Of a DNA stretch of 64,000 nucleotides, positions 42,933-52,835 are shown piece by piece. The DNA comes from Streptomonospora nanhaiensis (GTDB lineage: Bacteria; Actinomycetota; Actinomycetes; Streptosporangiales; Streptosporangiaceae). Location of the stretch: assembly GCF_013410565.1 (NCBI RefSeq), contig NZ_JACCFO010000001.1, forward strand, positions 2,914,001 to 2,978,000. The letters are read 5' to 3'. Each line of letters begins with the position of its first letter. Position 1 is the first letter of the stretch. Below the pieces are notes generated by a model. It worked only from the letters and a program-made list of their open reading frames with translations. It was not told the DNA's origin and made no database searches. A program made the position numbers and the translations under genes.

Positions 42933-43858
42933 GATCGTAAGCCTTCGTCTCAGTCGGCGGGGCCCATCCCCGCGAACGGAGATGGAAAACTCGAATTACT
43001 GGTCCGGCTGCCGCGCCTGCGCGGGCGGTCAGCCGACGGGTGAGTGCGGACGATGATGCGTGATCGGCGCCCAAGTGGATGGTCTGGGAACCCACGGCAA
43101 CTCAACGCACAACGACGGAATATTCTATCGGCCGGGCGCACCCCTGGTCAAAACGACCGATGATCATACACTCGATCGTGTCTGAACCCGCAGCGGCACG
43201 GCGACGCGTGAATACTCCACATCTCATTATGCCTTGCCCGGGGAGTGCTTTGGCCGTACCACCTGCGCGCGGCGCCGGAACACCGCTCCACACGGGCCCA
43301 CACCGGACCGGAGGATCCATGACATAAGGCCCCCCTCGCCCCGAACCGGGCGCTACAGTCGGATAGGACGCGGTCGCGCCCGCCGCGACGGGCCGCACGC
43401 CCCCGAGCACCCGCCCGCCCACCGCGCCCGGGGCCGGCGCGGCGCTCCGCCGCGGCGACGGGCTATCCTCTGCCGGCACCCTCGACCGGTCCGGACCACA
43501 GGACGGACCACCCGGCACCCGCCCGCTCCACCCCGCGCCCGCGCCCCGGCCCCGACGGCGCCCCGACCGACCGCGGCCCACCGGTCCGCGGCGCCCGGCC
43601 CCGCCCGCGCCGAACCCGCCCACCCCCGCCCAGGACATCCTCCGGAGTACCGCCATCGCACCGCATCCGAATGAGCCGAACGACGGCCGCCCCGGCCCTG
43701 ACGGCCGGCCCGAAGCGCGGCACACCGCCGCGACCCCGGAGTCCGCGGAGCGGACCCGCGGCCCGCAGCCGCCGCTCCACCCCGCGCCCGCGGCGGGAGA
43801 GGGAGACCTCCTGGGCGGCCCCGCGCCCGGCCAGGCGCCGCCCGGCGGCTTCCCGACC
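42933..43858. other. Divergent region between rplM and the proline-rich membrane protein gene
   Basis: About 925 bases up to the first standard start of the next gene, or 722 if that gene begins at a non-standard ATC at 43655. The rplM promoter and leader occupy the lower part. Around 43360-43375, GCTACAGT and GGATAGGAC are possible -10 forms for the rightward gene. No separate gene is supported. Confidence 0.5.
43122..43151 (-). promoter_or_regulatory. Vegetative promoter of rplM-rpsI
   Basis: On the minus strand TTGACC (43146-43151), an 18-base spacer and TAGAAT (43122-43127). This is the best match to the actinobacterial housekeeping sigma consensus in the window. The start site would be near 43115, about 183 bases before rplM. 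Confidence 0.7.
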
Positions 43859-45847
43859 ATGCCGCTGACCGGCGGGCCGATCGCCGGCCCGCCGCACGCG
43901 GGCCCCTCCGGTCCCCAGGCCGCCTACGGCGCGGCGCCCTCCGGCGGCCAGGTGCCGCCCTTCGGACCCGGCCCGGACGCGGCCGCCGGCCCGCCGCGCC
44001 CCGCCAACGGCGCCCCCGCGATCCCCGGTCTGCCGGCGGCCCCGACCGGCGGCCCGCACAGCCCGCTCGGCGCGCCGGGGACCGCTCCGCGCCCGCCCCA
44101 CCCGCCCGCCGGCCCCCAGCAGCCCAGCGGCGGGCAGCGGCCGCTCTCCGACCTCGGGCACCAGGGGCCCGGCCGCCCCGGGCAGCCTCCGCAGCCCGGG
44201 GACGCGCCCGGGCCCGGCCCGCAGACCCCCTACCGGATCCCCACCGGCGGCCAGCCCGCGCACCCGGCGGCCGGGCCCTCCGGGCCGCAGGCCCCCCAGC
44301 GCCCGGCCACGGGCGGCCAGCACGCCATGTCGGGCCCGCAGCAGTCCTTCCAGGGCGGACCGCCCACCGGCGGCCCGGCCCCGGTGCCGCCGTCCCCCTC
44401 GGGTCCGCACTCCCCCTACCGGGTGCCCACCGGCGGCGGGCCGTCCATGGCCCCCGGAGCGCCGCGCAGCGGCCCCCAGGCCCCCGGCGGCCCGCAGGGC
44501 GCGCCCGGTCCCCAGGCCGCACCGCAGGGCGCCCCGCCGACCGGCCCGCAGGGCCGCCCCGTCCCGCCGGGCCGCCCCCCGCAGCCGGGGCAGCCGGTCC
44601 CCCAGGGCCACCCCGGAGCACCCGGACCCGGCGTGCCGCCCACCGGCCCGCACCCCGGCCGACCGCCGCAGGCCGCGCTGCCCCAGCTCCCGAGCCTGCC
44701 CGCCGCGCCCGGCGCCCGGCCCGGCGCCGGACCGGGCGCCCCCGGGCAGCAGCGCCCGCCGCAGCCGCCGCCCGGCGCCGTCCCCGGCGCGGCCGGAGCC
44801 GCCGCGGCGGGCATGGGCGCGCCCACCGGTCCGCGCCCGCCCATGGGCGCACCGCAGCAGCCGCCCGCCGGGGGCATGGGCCCGCAGGGCCACCCCCAGC
44901 GGCCGCCCGGCCCCCAGGGCCCGCCGCCCAACCCCAACCAGCCGCTCCAGGGGCGCGTCGTGGCGCCGGGCACGCCCACGCCCGCCGACGTCGAGGAGGA
45001 GCCGCTCTTCCCCGCCGACGCGGGCGCCCAGACCCAGAACATCAACGCGGTCGCCGACGAGGACGCCACCCAGGCGATCAACAAGGTCGACGACGAGTTC
45101 GGCGGCCGCCCGATGTTCCGCGACGACGCCGCACCGCGCCGCAGGGGCGGCTCCACCACCGCCGAGATCGACCTGTCGGCCATCGCCGACGACGATGACG
45201 ACGACTACGGCGAACGCTCCCGCATGCCGCGCGTGCTCATGATGGCCGCCGGGTTCCTCGTGCTGCTCCTGGTGGCGGGCGGCGGCGCGTTCTTCCTGGC
45301 CACCGGAGGCCTCGGCGGCTCCGGCGGCGAGTCGGCCGACGCCCCCGACACCCCGGCGACCCTGGAGACCGGCGACCTGTTCCCCAACTCCGTCGAGGTC
45401 GCGGGCGAGCCCTACACGCTGAGCATCACCGACGACACCGACGCGTGCGACACCGCCGCCCACGGCGACTACGGCGGGGTCCTCACCGACAACAACTGCC
45501 AGCAGATCGTGCGGGCCACCTACGTCAACGAGGACCAGACCACGGCCGTCACGGTGGGCATCGCCGCGATGGGCAGCCCCGACGAGGCGCAGAGCGCCCA
45601 GGACGCCCAGGACCTCGGGGCGGCCCAGTGGTTCGCCGGCCTCCAGGGCGAGGAGGGCAGCGGCGCCGAGCGCATGGACATCGCCGGCGGCCACGGCGCG
45701 GGCGCCCGCTGGGGCCCCTACCTGCTGTTCTCCCTGGCCGCGGGCAGCGACGGCCGCGTGAACGAGAGCCGCGCGGAGCAGATGGCCGAGATCAGCGAGG
45801 GGTTCCTGGAGGTCCCCCTGGAGTCGCTCGGCGAGCAGTCCGCCTGA
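43859..45847 (+). CDS. Proline-rich single-pass membrane protein
   Basis: 662 residues from the first standard start. Residues 1 to about 375 are a low-complexity Pro/Gly/Gln/Ala region with repeats such as GPQAAYGAAPSGGQ and PTGGPHSP. An acidic patch follows (LFPADAGAQTQNINAVADED, ADDDDDDYGE), then one membrane segment (VLMMAAGFLVLLLVAGGGAFF, near 465) and an extracytoplasmic domain of about 180 residues with two cysteines in DTDACDTAAH and DNNCQQIV. The domain is not recognised. Upstream the frame stays open to an ATC at 43655 that has GGAG 8 bases before it, while ATG 43859 has no good ribosome-binding site, so 68 more N-terminal residues are possible. Confidence 0.75.
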   Translation: MPLTGGPIAGPPHAGPSGPQAAYGAAPSGGQVPPFGPGPDAAAGPPRPANGAPAIPGLPAAPTGGPHSPLGAPGTAPRPPHPPAGPQQPSGGQRPLSDLGHQGPGRPGQPPQPGDAPGPGPQTPYRIPTGGQPAHPAAGPSGPQAPQRPATGGQHAMSGPQQSFQGGPPTGGPAPVPPSPSGPHSPYRVPTGGGPSMAPGAPRSGPQAPGGPQGAPGPQAAPQGAPPTGPQGRPVPPGRPPQPGQPVPQGHPGAPGPGVPPTGPHPGRPPQAALPQLPSLPAAPGARPGAGPGAPGQQRPPQPPPGAVPGAAGAAAAGMGAPTGPRPPMGAPQQPPAGGMGPQGHPQRPPGPQGPPPNPNQPLQGRVVAPGTPTPADVEEEPLFPADAGAQTQNINAVADEDATQAINKVDDEFGGRPMFRDDAAPRRRGGSTTAEIDLSAIADDDDDDYGERSRMPRVLMMAAGFLVLLLVAGGGAFFLATGGLGGSGGESADAPDTPATLETGDLFPNSVEVAGEPYTLSITDDTDACDTAAHGDYGGVLTDNNCQQIVRATYVNEDQTTAVTVGIAAMGSPDEAQSAQDAQDLGAAQWFAGLQGEEGSGAERMDIAGGHGAGARWGPYLLFSLAAGSDGRVNESRAEQMAEISEGFLEVPLESLGEQSA

Positions 45848-45861
45848 CGCCTGCGTCCGAC

Positions 45862-45894
45862 GTGCCCCCGGCGCCGCTCCGGCACCGGGGGCAC
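45862..45894. terminator. Bidirectional terminator between the membrane protein gene and truA
   Basis: A 15-bp stem with one C-A mismatch (arms GTGCCCCCGGCGCCG and CGGCACCGGGGGCAC, loop CTC) between two convergent genes, 15 bases after the + strand stop. Confidence 0.75.
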
Positions 45895-45934
45895 ACGTGT
45901 CAGCGGCCCCGGCCGGCCGGGCGCCCCCGCGGGC

Positions 45935-46816
45935 TCAGGCCTTCGGCGCGGCGGACAGGGTGCGGACGCGGCGGGTGGCCCTGGCCCGGGCCGCCAGCTC
46001 CCCGGGCGGGGGGTAGCGGACCTCCTCCAGGGTGAGTCCGTGCGGCGGGATCACGTGCACGCCGGAGTCGCGGACCCCGGCCGCCAGCACCCGGCGCGGC
46101 CAGTCCGGCTCCCGCCGGCCCTCGCCCACCGCCAGCAGCGCGCCCACCAGGGCGCGCACCATGTTGTGGCAGAACGCGTCGGCCTGGACGGTCGCGGTGT
46201 ACAGGTGCTCCGCCTCCACCGCCCAGTCCAGCCGCAGCAGCTCGCGCACGGTCGTGGCGCCCTCGCGCCTGCGGCAGTAGGCGGCGAAGTCGTGCTCGCC
46301 CAGCAGCGCGGCGGCGGCCTCGTTCATGCGGTCGACGTCGAGGGGGCGCCGGTTCCACAGCACGTGCCGCCGCAGCAGCGGGTCGACGCCCCCGGGGGCG
46401 TCGCTCACGCGGTAGGCGTAGCGGCGGTACAGCGGCGAGAACCGGGCGTCGAAGCCCTCCGGCGCGGCCGCCACCGCGCGCACCCGCACGTCGGGCGGCA
46501 GCACGCCCGCCAGGCGGCGCAGCAGCCGGTCCGCCTCCGCCGCCCACACCGGCGCGGGGACGTCCAGGTGCGCCACCTGGCCGCGGGCGTGCACCCCGGC
46601 GTCGGTGCGTCCCGCCACGGTCAGCCGGGGCGACTCCAGCCGCAGCACGCGCGCCAGGGCGGCCTCAAGCTCGCCCTGGACGGTGCGCCGCCCCGGCTGG
46701 TCGGCCCAGCCGGAGAAGTCGGTCCCGTCGTAGGAGATGTCCAGCCGCAGCCGCACCACGGGGCCGCCGGCGCCCTCCCGGGGCCCGCCGTGCTCCGCCG
46801 CCGTGTCCGCGTCCAT
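45935..46816 (-). CDS. truA: tRNA pseudouridine(38-40) synthase TruA
   Basis: 293 residues. TruA isomerises uridines 38-40 in the anticodon stem of many tRNAs. [20 protein letters not shown] is the N-terminal signature, the catalytic aspartate is in [17 protein letters not shown], and [19 protein letters not shown] is the C-terminal RNA-binding strand. The ATG at 46816, with GGAGGCGAGG directly upstream, adds about 20 residues before the conserved start. It follows rplQ at the end of the alpha operon, as in streptomycetes, but a hairpin lies between them, so transcription may be partly independent. Confidence 0.96.
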   Translation of the reverse strand: MDADTAAEHGGPREGAGGPVVRLRLDISYDGTDFSGWADQPGRRTVQGELEAALARVLRLESPRLTVAGRTDAGVHARGQVAHLDVPAPVWAAEADRLLRRLAGVLPPDVRVRAVAAAPEGFDARFSPLYRRYAYRVSDAPGGVDPLLRRHVLWNRRPLDVDRMNEAAAALLGEHDFAAYCRRREGATTVRELLRLDWAVEAEHLYTATVQADAFCHNMVRALVGALLAVGEGRREPDWPRRVLAAGVRDSGVHVIPPHGLTLEEVRYPPPGELAARARATRRVRTLSAAPKA

Positions 46817-46939
46817 CCTCGCCTCCGCAGGCCTGTCGTGATCCGGCCGCCCCGCCGGGCGCCGGCCGCGCCGCGCCCGTGCGCGGCCCCTCCGGGCGCT
46901 CCCGGCATGCTTCTCGCACCGCCGGCGCCCCCAACGCAA

Positions 46940-46972
46940 GCGGTGCCCGGCCCCACCGGGACCGGGCACCGC
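46940..46972 (-). terminator. Hairpin after rplQ, end of the alpha operon
   Basis: An 11-bp perfect stem (GCGGTGCCCGG and complement) with an 11-base loop, 70 bases after the rplQ stop codon and before truA. No T-run. Confidence 0.6.
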
Positions 46973-47042
46973 ACACGCGACCGCGCGCCGGCCCCGAACC
47001 GACCGGCCGCGCGCCGCACCTCGCGCCGCGTTACGCCGCGCG

Positions 47043-47612
47043 CTACTTCTTGTCGCCGGAGTCCTCGTCCTTGGCCGACTCCTCCGCGTCGGCCTTGGCC
47101 TCGGCGGTGTCGTCGGCCGCGGCCGCGTCGTCGGCGCCCTGGGCCTGCTCCTGGGCCGGGACCTCCTGCTCGGCGGTCTCGGAGGTGGCGGCGGACTCGG
47201 TGGCCTGCTCGCTCTCCTCGCCCGCGCGGCGGGTGGCGGCCGGCGGGGTCGCCGGGCCGGCCTCGACCAGCTCGATCACGGCCATGGGGGCGTTGTCGCC
47301 CTTGCGCGGACCGATCTTGGTGATGCGGGTGTAGCCGCCGGGCCGGTTCTCGTAGCGCGGGCCGATCTCGGTGAACAGCTCGTGCACGACCGCCTTGTCG
47401 GTGATCTTGGCCAGCACCAGGCGGCGCGCGTGCAGGTCCCCGCGCTTGCCGAGGGTGATCAGCTTCTCGGCGTAGGGGCGCAGGCGCTTGGCCTTGGCCT
47501 CGGTGGTCTTGATGCGGCCGTGCTGGAACAGCGAGGTCGCCAGGTTCGCCAGCATGAGCCGTTCGTGTGCCGGCCCGGCACCCAGACGGGGCCCCTTCGT
47601 TGGCGTGGGCAT
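47043..47612 (-). CDS. rplQ: 50S ribosomal protein L17
   Basis: 189 residues. The L17 body (about 1-120) has [40 protein letters not shown] and [20 protein letters not shown]. The remaining 70 residues are a Glu/Ala/Asp-rich tail ending in DEDSGDKK, an extension typical of actinobacterial L17 and probably flexible on the ribosome surface. Starts 104 bases after rpoA. Confidence 0.97.
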   Translation of the reverse strand: MPTPTKGPRLGAGPAHERLMLANLATSLFQHGRIKTTEAKAKRLRPYAEKLITLGKRGDLHARRLVLAKITDKAVVHELFTEIGPRYENRPGGYTRITKIGPRKGDNAPMAVIELVEAGPATPPAATRRAGEESEQATESAATSETAEQEVPAQEQAQGADDAAAADDTAEAKADAEESAKDEDSGDKK

Positions 47613-47716
47613 TGTGGTTCTCCTAGTGGTGCGGTCCCCCGCGGCGTGTTCCCGTACGCGGCGGGGGGCCTTGGGCGGCGAAGGCGGTCTCCCGGCCTTC
47701 TGAGGTCTGCAAGCTT

Positions 47717-48736
47717 CTAGTACTGCTCGGTCTCGACGAAGGCGTCGTCTTCCTCGTCGGAGCCGTACGAGTCGGCCGCGCTGCTGGGGTCGAACCCGGG
47801 CGGGGAGTCCTTGAGGGACAGGCCCATGTCGATCAGCTTCTGCTTGACCTCTTCGATGGACTTCGCGCCGAAGTTGCGGATGTCCAGCAGGTCCTGCTCG
47901 GAGCGGGCCACCAGTTCGCCGACGCTGTGGATGCCCTCGCGCTTGAGGCAGTTGTAGGACCGCACCGTGAGGTTGAGGTCCTCGATCGGCAGCGCGAGGT
48001 CGGCGGCCAGGGCGGCGTCCGTCGGGGACGGACCCATGTCGATGCCCTCGGCGTCGACGTTCAGCTCCCGGGCCAGGCCGAACAGCTCGACCAGCGTCTT
48101 ACCCGCACTGGCGACGGCGTCGCGCGGGCGGATGCTCGGCTTGGTCTCGATGTCCACGATGAGCCGGTCGAAGTCGGTGCGCTGCTCGACACGCGTGGCC
48201 TCGACCTTGTAGGTGACACGCAGCACCGGCGAGTAGATCGAGTCGATCGGGATGCGGCCGATCTCCTGCCCCGGCTGCTTGTTCTGCGTCGCCGAGACGT
48301 AGCCGCGGCCGCGCTCGACCGTCAGCTCCATCTCCAGCTTGCCCTTGCTGTTGAGGGTGGCGATGTGGAGGTCGGGGTTGTGCACCTCGACGCCCGCCGG
48401 CGGCGCGATGTCGGCGGCGGTGACCACACCGGGGCCCTGCTTGCGCAGGTACATCAGGACCGGCTCGTCGTGCTCGGAGCTGACGACCAGGCCCTTGAGG
48501 TTGAGGATGAGCTCGGTGACGTCTTCCTTGACACCCGGCACGGTGGTGAACTCGTGCTCGACGCCCTCGATGCGGATGCTGGTGACCGCCGCCCCCGGGA
48601 TGGAGGACAGCAGCGTGCGCCGCAGCGAGTTGCCGATGGTGTACCCGAAGCCCGGCTCCAGCGGTTCGATCACGAACTTGGACCGGAACTCGCCGAGGCT
48701 CTCCTCGGACAGCGTGGGACGCTGAGCGATCAACAT
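47717..48736 (-). CDS. rpoA: DNA-directed RNA polymerase subunit alpha
   Basis: 339 residues. The N-terminal assembly domain (1 to about 230) has [20 protein letters not shown] and [20 protein letters not shown]. The C-terminal domain (about 245-320), which contacts promoter UP elements and activators, has [20 protein letters not shown] and [17 protein letters not shown] short acidic tail ([15 protein letters not shown]) ends the protein. It directly follows rpsK with 137 bases between; rpsD, which many bacteria have at this point, is absent. Confidence 0.98.
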   Translation of the reverse strand: MLIAQRPTLSEESLGEFRSKFVIEPLEPGFGYTIGNSLRRTLLSSIPGAAVTSIRIEGVEHEFTTVPGVKEDVTELILNLKGLVVSSEHDEPVLMYLRKQGPGVVTAADIAPPAGVEVHNPDLHIATLNSKGKLEMELTVERGRGYVSATQNKQPGQEIGRIPIDSIYSPVLRVTYKVEATRVEQRTDFDRLIVDIETKPSIRPRDAVASAGKTLVELFGLARELNVDAEGIDMGPSPTDAALAADLALPIEDLNLTVRSYNCLKREGIHSVGELVARSEQDLLDIRNFGAKSIEEVKQKLIDMGLSLKDSPPGFDPSSAADSYGSDEEDDAFVETEQY

Positions 48737-48873
48737 GGTCGGTGTTTCCTTTCCCCGGGCCGCCCGCTATATGACGGCCACTGAGCGGGTCCCGCGGCCG
48801 CGGGACCCGGTGTCACCCGCCCGCGCCCCGCCCCGCCGAGGCGGGGAGGGCGGCGCGGCGATACGCCTGCGGG

Positions 48874-49278
48874 TCAGACCCGGCGGCGCTTGGGCGGACG
48901 GCAGCCGTTGTGCGGAACCGGCGTGACGTCCTGGATCGAGCCGACCTCAAGGCCGGTGGCGGTGAGCGAGCGGATCGCGGTCTCGCGGCCCGAGCCCGGG
49001 CCCTTCACGAAGACGTCGACCTTGCGCACCCCATGCTCCTGGGCGCGGCGCGCGGCGGCCTCGGCGGCCATCTGCGCGGCGAACGGGGTGGACTTGCGCG
49101 AGCCCTTGAACCCGACCTGCCCGGAACTCGCCCACGAGATCACCGCGCCCGTGGGGTCGGTGATGCTCACGATGGTGTTGTTGAACGTGCTCTTGATGTG
49201 AGCGTGCCCGTGGGCGATGTTCTTCTTTTCCTTGCGGCGCACCTTGCGCGCTGCGCCCTGACGGCCCTTAGGCGGCAT
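48874..49278 (-). CDS. rpsK: 30S ribosomal protein S11
   Basis: 134 residues with [57 protein letters not shown] and the basic C-terminus [20 protein letters not shown] start with AGGTATGC just upstream. Sits 96 bases after rpsM. Confidence 0.98.
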   Translation of the reverse strand: MPPKGRQGAARKVRRKEKKNIAHGHAHIKSTFNNTIVSITDPTGAVISWASSGQVGFKGSRKSTPFAAQMAAEAAARRAQEHGVRKVDVFVKGPGSGRETAIRSLTATGLEVGSIQDVTPVPHNGCRPPKRRRV

Positions 49279-49374
49279 ACCTGAAAACTCCCAAGATCAT
49301 CGGTCCGATGGCGGAAACCGGGCGGCGGGCGGCGTGCGCGAAGGGGCAGCGGCCGCCCCGCCCGGACCGGACTA

Positions 49375-49755
49375 CTACTTCTTGCCGACCTTCTTCTTGC
49401 CGGCCACGGTCTTCTTCTTGCCCTTGCGGGTGCGCGCGTTGGTCTGCGTGCGCTGCCCGTGCACCGGGAGCCCGCGACGGTGGCGGATGCCCTGGTAGCA
49501 GCCGATCTCCATCTTGCGGCGGATGTCGGCCTGGACCTCGCGCCGGAGGTCACCCTCGACCTGGTAGTTGCCGTCGATCCACTCGCGGAGCTTGACGAGC
49601 TCGTCCTCGCTCAGCTGGTGGACGCGGGTCTGCGGGTTCACACCGGTGTTCTTCAGGGTCTCGACGGCGCGGGTGCGGCCGATCCCGTAGACGTAGGTAA
49701 GAGCGATCTCCACCCGCTTGTCGCGGGGGAGGTCGACGCCGGCAATGCGTGCCAT
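49375..49755 (-). CDS. rpsM: 30S ribosomal protein S13
   Basis: 126 residues. [20 protein letters not shown] and [11 protein letters not shown] form the N-terminal helix-two-turn-helix region, [19 protein letters not shown] is the middle signature, and the C-terminus is a lysine-rich tail ([16 protein letters not shown]). ATG start with GAGGAG about 10 bases upstream. It is preceded by 261 bases of leader after rpmJ with several GC hairpins; this is where autogenous control of an alpha operon would act. Confidence 0.98.
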   Translation of the reverse strand: MARIAGVDLPRDKRVEIALTYVYGIGRTRAVETLKNTGVNPQTRVHQLSEDELVKLREWIDGNYQVEGDLRREVQADIRRKMEIGCYQGIRHRRGLPVHGQRTQTNARTRKGKKKTVAGKKKVGKK

Positions 49756-50016
49756 ATGGGCGAACTCCTCACATATCTGCGGAGGTGGTTCCCGTCCCAT
49801 TGCCCTCTCGTCGCCCAATCGACGAGGCCCCGGCCTCCGACCGGGGGTTCTCCCGTCCGCATGCGGCGCGCATGGGGCGGAAGCGGGACAGGATCTTCGC
49901 GGTTGCCGCCGCATCGGGCCCGGGACGGGCGTGCGGCATCTCGTCCGCCGGCGCGGGCGCCGGCGCACTTCATCTCAGGCGTGCAAGAACGTGCGCAGCG
50001 AGGGCGGTGCGGTCTG

Positions 50017-50130
50017 CTAGCCCTGGCGCTGCTTGTGGCGCGGGTCCGAGCAGATGACCATGATCCGGCCGTGGCGGCGGATCACTCGGCACTTCGCGCA
50101 GATCTTCTTGACGCTCGGCTTGACCTTCAT
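50017..50130 (-). CDS. rpmJ: 50S ribosomal protein L36
   Basis: A 37-residue protein, [20 protein letters not shown] continuing to DPRHKQRQG. The zinc ligands C-x2-C, a later Cys in VICSD and the His in PRH are all present, so it is the zinc-binding (C+) form. Sits 70 bases after infA, in the usual place between infA and rpsM. Confidence 0.97.
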   Translation of the reverse strand: MKVKPSVKKICAKCRVIRRHGRIMVICSDPRHKQRQG

Positions 50131-50200
50131 AGTGGCTCCGAACTCATGGAACTCGTCCGGCCCCGTGGCCGCCGGCGCGCGACCGGCGACGTTCGGCGGA

Positions 50201-50422
50201 CTACTTGTAGCGGTAAACGATGCGTCCGCGAGTGAGGTCGTACGGACTCAGCTCCACGACCACGCGGTCGTCGGGAAGGATGCGGATGTAGTGCATCCGC
50301 ATCTTGCCGCTGATGTGGGCAAGGACCTTGTGCCCGTTGTCGAGCTCCACTCGGAACATAGCGTTGGGTAGGGACTCGATAACGGAGCCCTCGATCTCGA
50401 TGGCGCCGTCTTTCTTAGCCAT
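50201..50422 (-). CDS. infA: Translation initiation factor IF-1
   Basis: A 73-residue S1-type OB-fold protein that occupies the ribosomal A site during initiation. [39 protein letters not shown] and [20 protein letters not shown] cover the whole fold. GGAGG lies 3 bases before the ATG at 50422; an in-frame ATG 9 bases earlier is less likely. 285 bases upstream are gene-free and probably hold a promoter; a TTGACC on the minus strand near 50530 lacks a good -10. Confidence 0.97.
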   Translation of the reverse strand: MAKKDGAIEIEGSVIESLPNAMFRVELDNGHKVLAHISGKMRMHYIRILPDDRVVVELSPYDLTRGRIVYRYK

Positions 50423-50707
50423 ATCCTCCACCGGAACACCCCGCGCGGGCGCGGGGGAACATACGTAATGACCCGGGCAGGTCGCCCGGGATCTGCTGAA
50501 GCTAGGTGAACTGCTAACACTGAGAAATCAGGTCAACTGCAACAGCATACGCGCGAGGACCGCACGGACGCGACAAAGGCAGCCCGACCCAACAGCCCGA
50601 GTGTGGGCCCACCCAGTCTACCTGTTCGCCCGCGTGCTGCCGACACGCCCGGCCGGGGGTGCGCGGGCCGCCGGAGCGCGGCACGGGGGTCGGGCGGCGG
50701 AGACGTT

Positions 50708-51172
50708 CTAGGGCCGGCCGCTCGGGCCGCCCTGGCCGCCGCGGTCGGTGGCCGCCAGCGCCACGGTGATGAAGCCCAGCACGATCCCCCAGGGTCCCAG
50801 CACCCAGAGGAACCACGGATAGCCCTCGGTTGTTCCGGTGGCGAACAGGATCAGCCAGATGGTGAAGCACAGGACGTTCACCCCCGCCCACATCGCCCAC
50901 GGGATGGCGAGCGCGGGGTCGCGCAGCACGCCCGCGGCGCCCAGCGGCGGCGGCTTGGGCGGGTCGGCCGGGAGGTCGGCGAGGTCGTGCTCGGGGAGGT
51001 CCTCGGTGAGCGGAACGAGGTCGCCCAGGACGCGGGCCTTGTAGGCGCGCTCCAGCCGGGTGCTGAACTCGTCGCTGTCGAGCCGCCCCTGGGCGAAGTG
51101 CTCCTGGAGCAGCTTCGCGACGCGGTCGCGGTCGGCGTCCGAGGCCCGGACTTCGGGCGAGGACTCGGACAT
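50708..51172 (-). CDS. DUF1707 and two-helix membrane protein
   Basis: 154 residues. The N-terminal DUF1707 domain (about 8-62) has VRASDADRDRVAKLLQEHFA, QGRLDSDEFSTRLERAYKAR and GDLVPLTEDLP, a SHOCT-like helical unit frequent in actinobacteria. Two membrane segments follow (about 92-112 and 120-145). The role is unknown. It lies between map and infA inside the ribosomal gene cluster, on the same strand, separated by 188 and 285 bases, so it need not be co-regulated. GGAAGG lies 6 bases before the ATG. Confidence 0.88.
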   Translation of the reverse strand: MSESSPEVRASDADRDRVAKLLQEHFAQGRLDSDEFSTRLERAYKARVLGDLVPLTEDLPEHDLADLPADPPKPPPLGAAGVLRDPALAIPWAMWAGVNVLCFTIWLILFATGTTEGYPWFLWVLGPWGIVLGFITVALAATDRGGQGGPSGRP

Positions 51173-51360
51173 CGCGCACCTTCCTAACCGGAGTGGCCGA
51201 AGACTCCTATGTCCGAACGCGGGCCGGACCCGCACCCGCGTCCCCTATCGTAGGCCACTCCGCCCGCCCGCGGACCGGTTCGCCCGGCCCGCGAAGGCCG
51301 CCCCGCCGCCCCCGGCCGGCCGCCCCCGGTCCGCCGCGCGGGCCGGGCGCCGGCCGCCGG

Positions 51361-52185
51361 CTAGAACCCGGGGTCGGGCCAGCCCAGCTCGGCGATCCGC
51401 GCGCGGTTCTCCTCGCGGGCGGTCAGCACCAGGGGGCCCTGCGCGGTGATGGCCACCGAGTGCTCGAAGTGCGCCGAGCGCGCGCCGTCGCGGGTGACCA
51501 CGGTCCAGCCGTCCTCCAGCTGGAGCACGTGGCGGGTGCCGGCGTTGGCCATCGGCTCGATCGCCAGGCACATGCCCTCGACCAGCTCGATCCCCTTGCC
51601 GCGCCGCCCGTAGTTGAGCACGTGCGGGTCCATGTGCATCTCGGTGCCGATGCCGTGGCCGCCGTACTCCTGGACGTTGCCGAACCGGCCGCGCGAGCGC
51701 AGGCAGCCGTCGATGGCGGCCCCGACGTCGCCCAGGCGGTTGCCCGGCCGCAGCTCGGCGATGCCGGCCCACATGGACTCCTCGCACGCCTCCAGCAGCC
51801 GGGCGTCCTCGGGGCGGGCCTCGCCGACGGCCACCGTGATGGCGGAGTCGCCGTGCCAGCCGTCGAGGATGGCGCCGCAGTCGATGGAGATCAGGTCGCC
51901 CTCGGCGAGCACCTTGTCGGCGCGCGGGATGCCGTGCACGACCTCCTCGTTCACCGACGCGCAGATGGAGCCGGTGAACCCGTGGTAGCCCTTGAACGAC
52001 GGCACCGCGCCGGCGCCGCGGATGGACTCCTCGGCGATCGCGTCGAGGTCGAGCGTGCTGACCCCCGGCCGCACCGCGGAACGCAGCAGGTCGAGGGTGC
52101 GCGCCACCACCTTGCCCGCCTCGCGCATCCTCGCGATCTCGGCGGGGGTCTTGAGCTGCACGGCAGGGTCGGACCTGCGGAACAT
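51361..52185 (-). CDS. map: Type I methionine aminopeptidase
   Basis: 274 residues. Removes the initiator methionine from nascent proteins. The five metal ligands are placed as expected: two aspartates in ISIDCGAILDGWHGDSAI, His in GGHGIGTEMH, Glu in LAIEPMA and Glu in FEHSVAIT. No N-terminal zinc-finger extension. The ATG overlaps the adk stop codon by one base, so the two are coupled. The order secY-adk-map is standard for actinobacteria. Confidence 0.97.
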   Translation of the reverse strand: MFRRSDPAVQLKTPAEIARMREAGKVVARTLDLLRSAVRPGVSTLDLDAIAEESIRGAGAVPSFKGYHGFTGSICASVNEEVVHGIPRADKVLAEGDLISIDCGAILDGWHGDSAITVAVGEARPEDARLLEACEESMWAGIAELRPGNRLGDVGAAIDGCLRSRGRFGNVQEYGGHGIGTEMHMDPHVLNYGRRGKGIELVEGMCLAIEPMANAGTRHVLQLEDGWTVVTRDGARSAHFEHSVAITAQGPLVLTAREENRARIAELGWPDPGF

Positions 52186-52835
52186 CAGGAGCCGTTCCGC
52201 AGGGCGGCCTTGGCGCGCGCGGTGACCTCGTCGACCGGTCCGGTGGCCTCGATGGTCACCAGGATGCCCTCGTTGGCGTAGAAGGACACCAGCGGCTCGG
52301 TCTGCTCGTGGTAGACGTCCAGGCGGTGCCGGACGACCTCCTCGCGGTCGTCCTCGCGCTGGAACAGCTCCCCGCCGCAGACGTCGCACACGTCCTCGGT
52401 CGCGGGCGGGTCGTAGACCACGTGCTGCACGTTGTTGCAGTTGCGGCACGACCGGCGGCCCGACAGCCGCTTGACAATCTCCTCCTCGTCGACCTTCAAC
52501 TCCAGGACGGCGTCGAGCCGCTCCCCCAGGTCGTCGAGGATCTTGTTGAGGGTCTCGGCCTGCGCGACGTTGCGCGGGAACCCGTCGAGCAGGAATCCGC
52601 CCTGGGCGTCCTGCTGGGCCAGGCGGTCGCGGACCATCGCGTTGGTGACCTCGTCGGGGACGAGGTCGCCGCGGTCCATGTAGGCCTTGGCCTGCTTACC
52701 TAGTTCTGTGCCGCCGCTCACGTTGGCACGGAAGATGTCGCCTGTGGACACCTTCGGGATGGACAATTCGGACGCCAGGATCTGGGCCTGGGTGCCTTTA
52801 CCGGCACCCGGAGGACCCACCAATACGGCACGCAC
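52185..52835 (-). CDS. adk: Adenylate kinase
   Basis: 216 residues. Interconverts ATP and AMP with two ADP. P-loop GPPGAGKGT at the N-terminus, [24 protein letters not shown], and a long LID carrying CRNC and CDVC, a four-cysteine zinc site. GTG start overlapping the secY stop as TAGTG. Confidence 0.97.
   Translation of the reverse strand: MRAVLVGPPGAGKGTQAQILASELSIPKVSTGDIFRANVSGGTELGKQAKAYMDRGDLVPDEVTNAMVRDRLAQQDAQGGFLLDGFPRNVAQAETLNKILDDLGERLDAVLELKVDEEEIVKRLSGRRSCRNCNNVQHVVYDPPATEDVCDVCGGELFQREDDREEVVRHRLDVYHEQTEPLVSFYANEGILVTIEATGPVDEVTARAKAALRNGS

Noticed and set aside
43671-43868. Separate 65-codon ORF upstream of the proline-rich protein
   Set aside because: Arg/Pro-rich translation in a different frame; the adjoining in-frame extension of the larger protein explains the region better.
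50500-50535. TTGACC as a -35 of the infA promoter
   Set aside because: No acceptable -10 at 16-19 bases; the only similar element (TTAGCA) is about 13 bases away.
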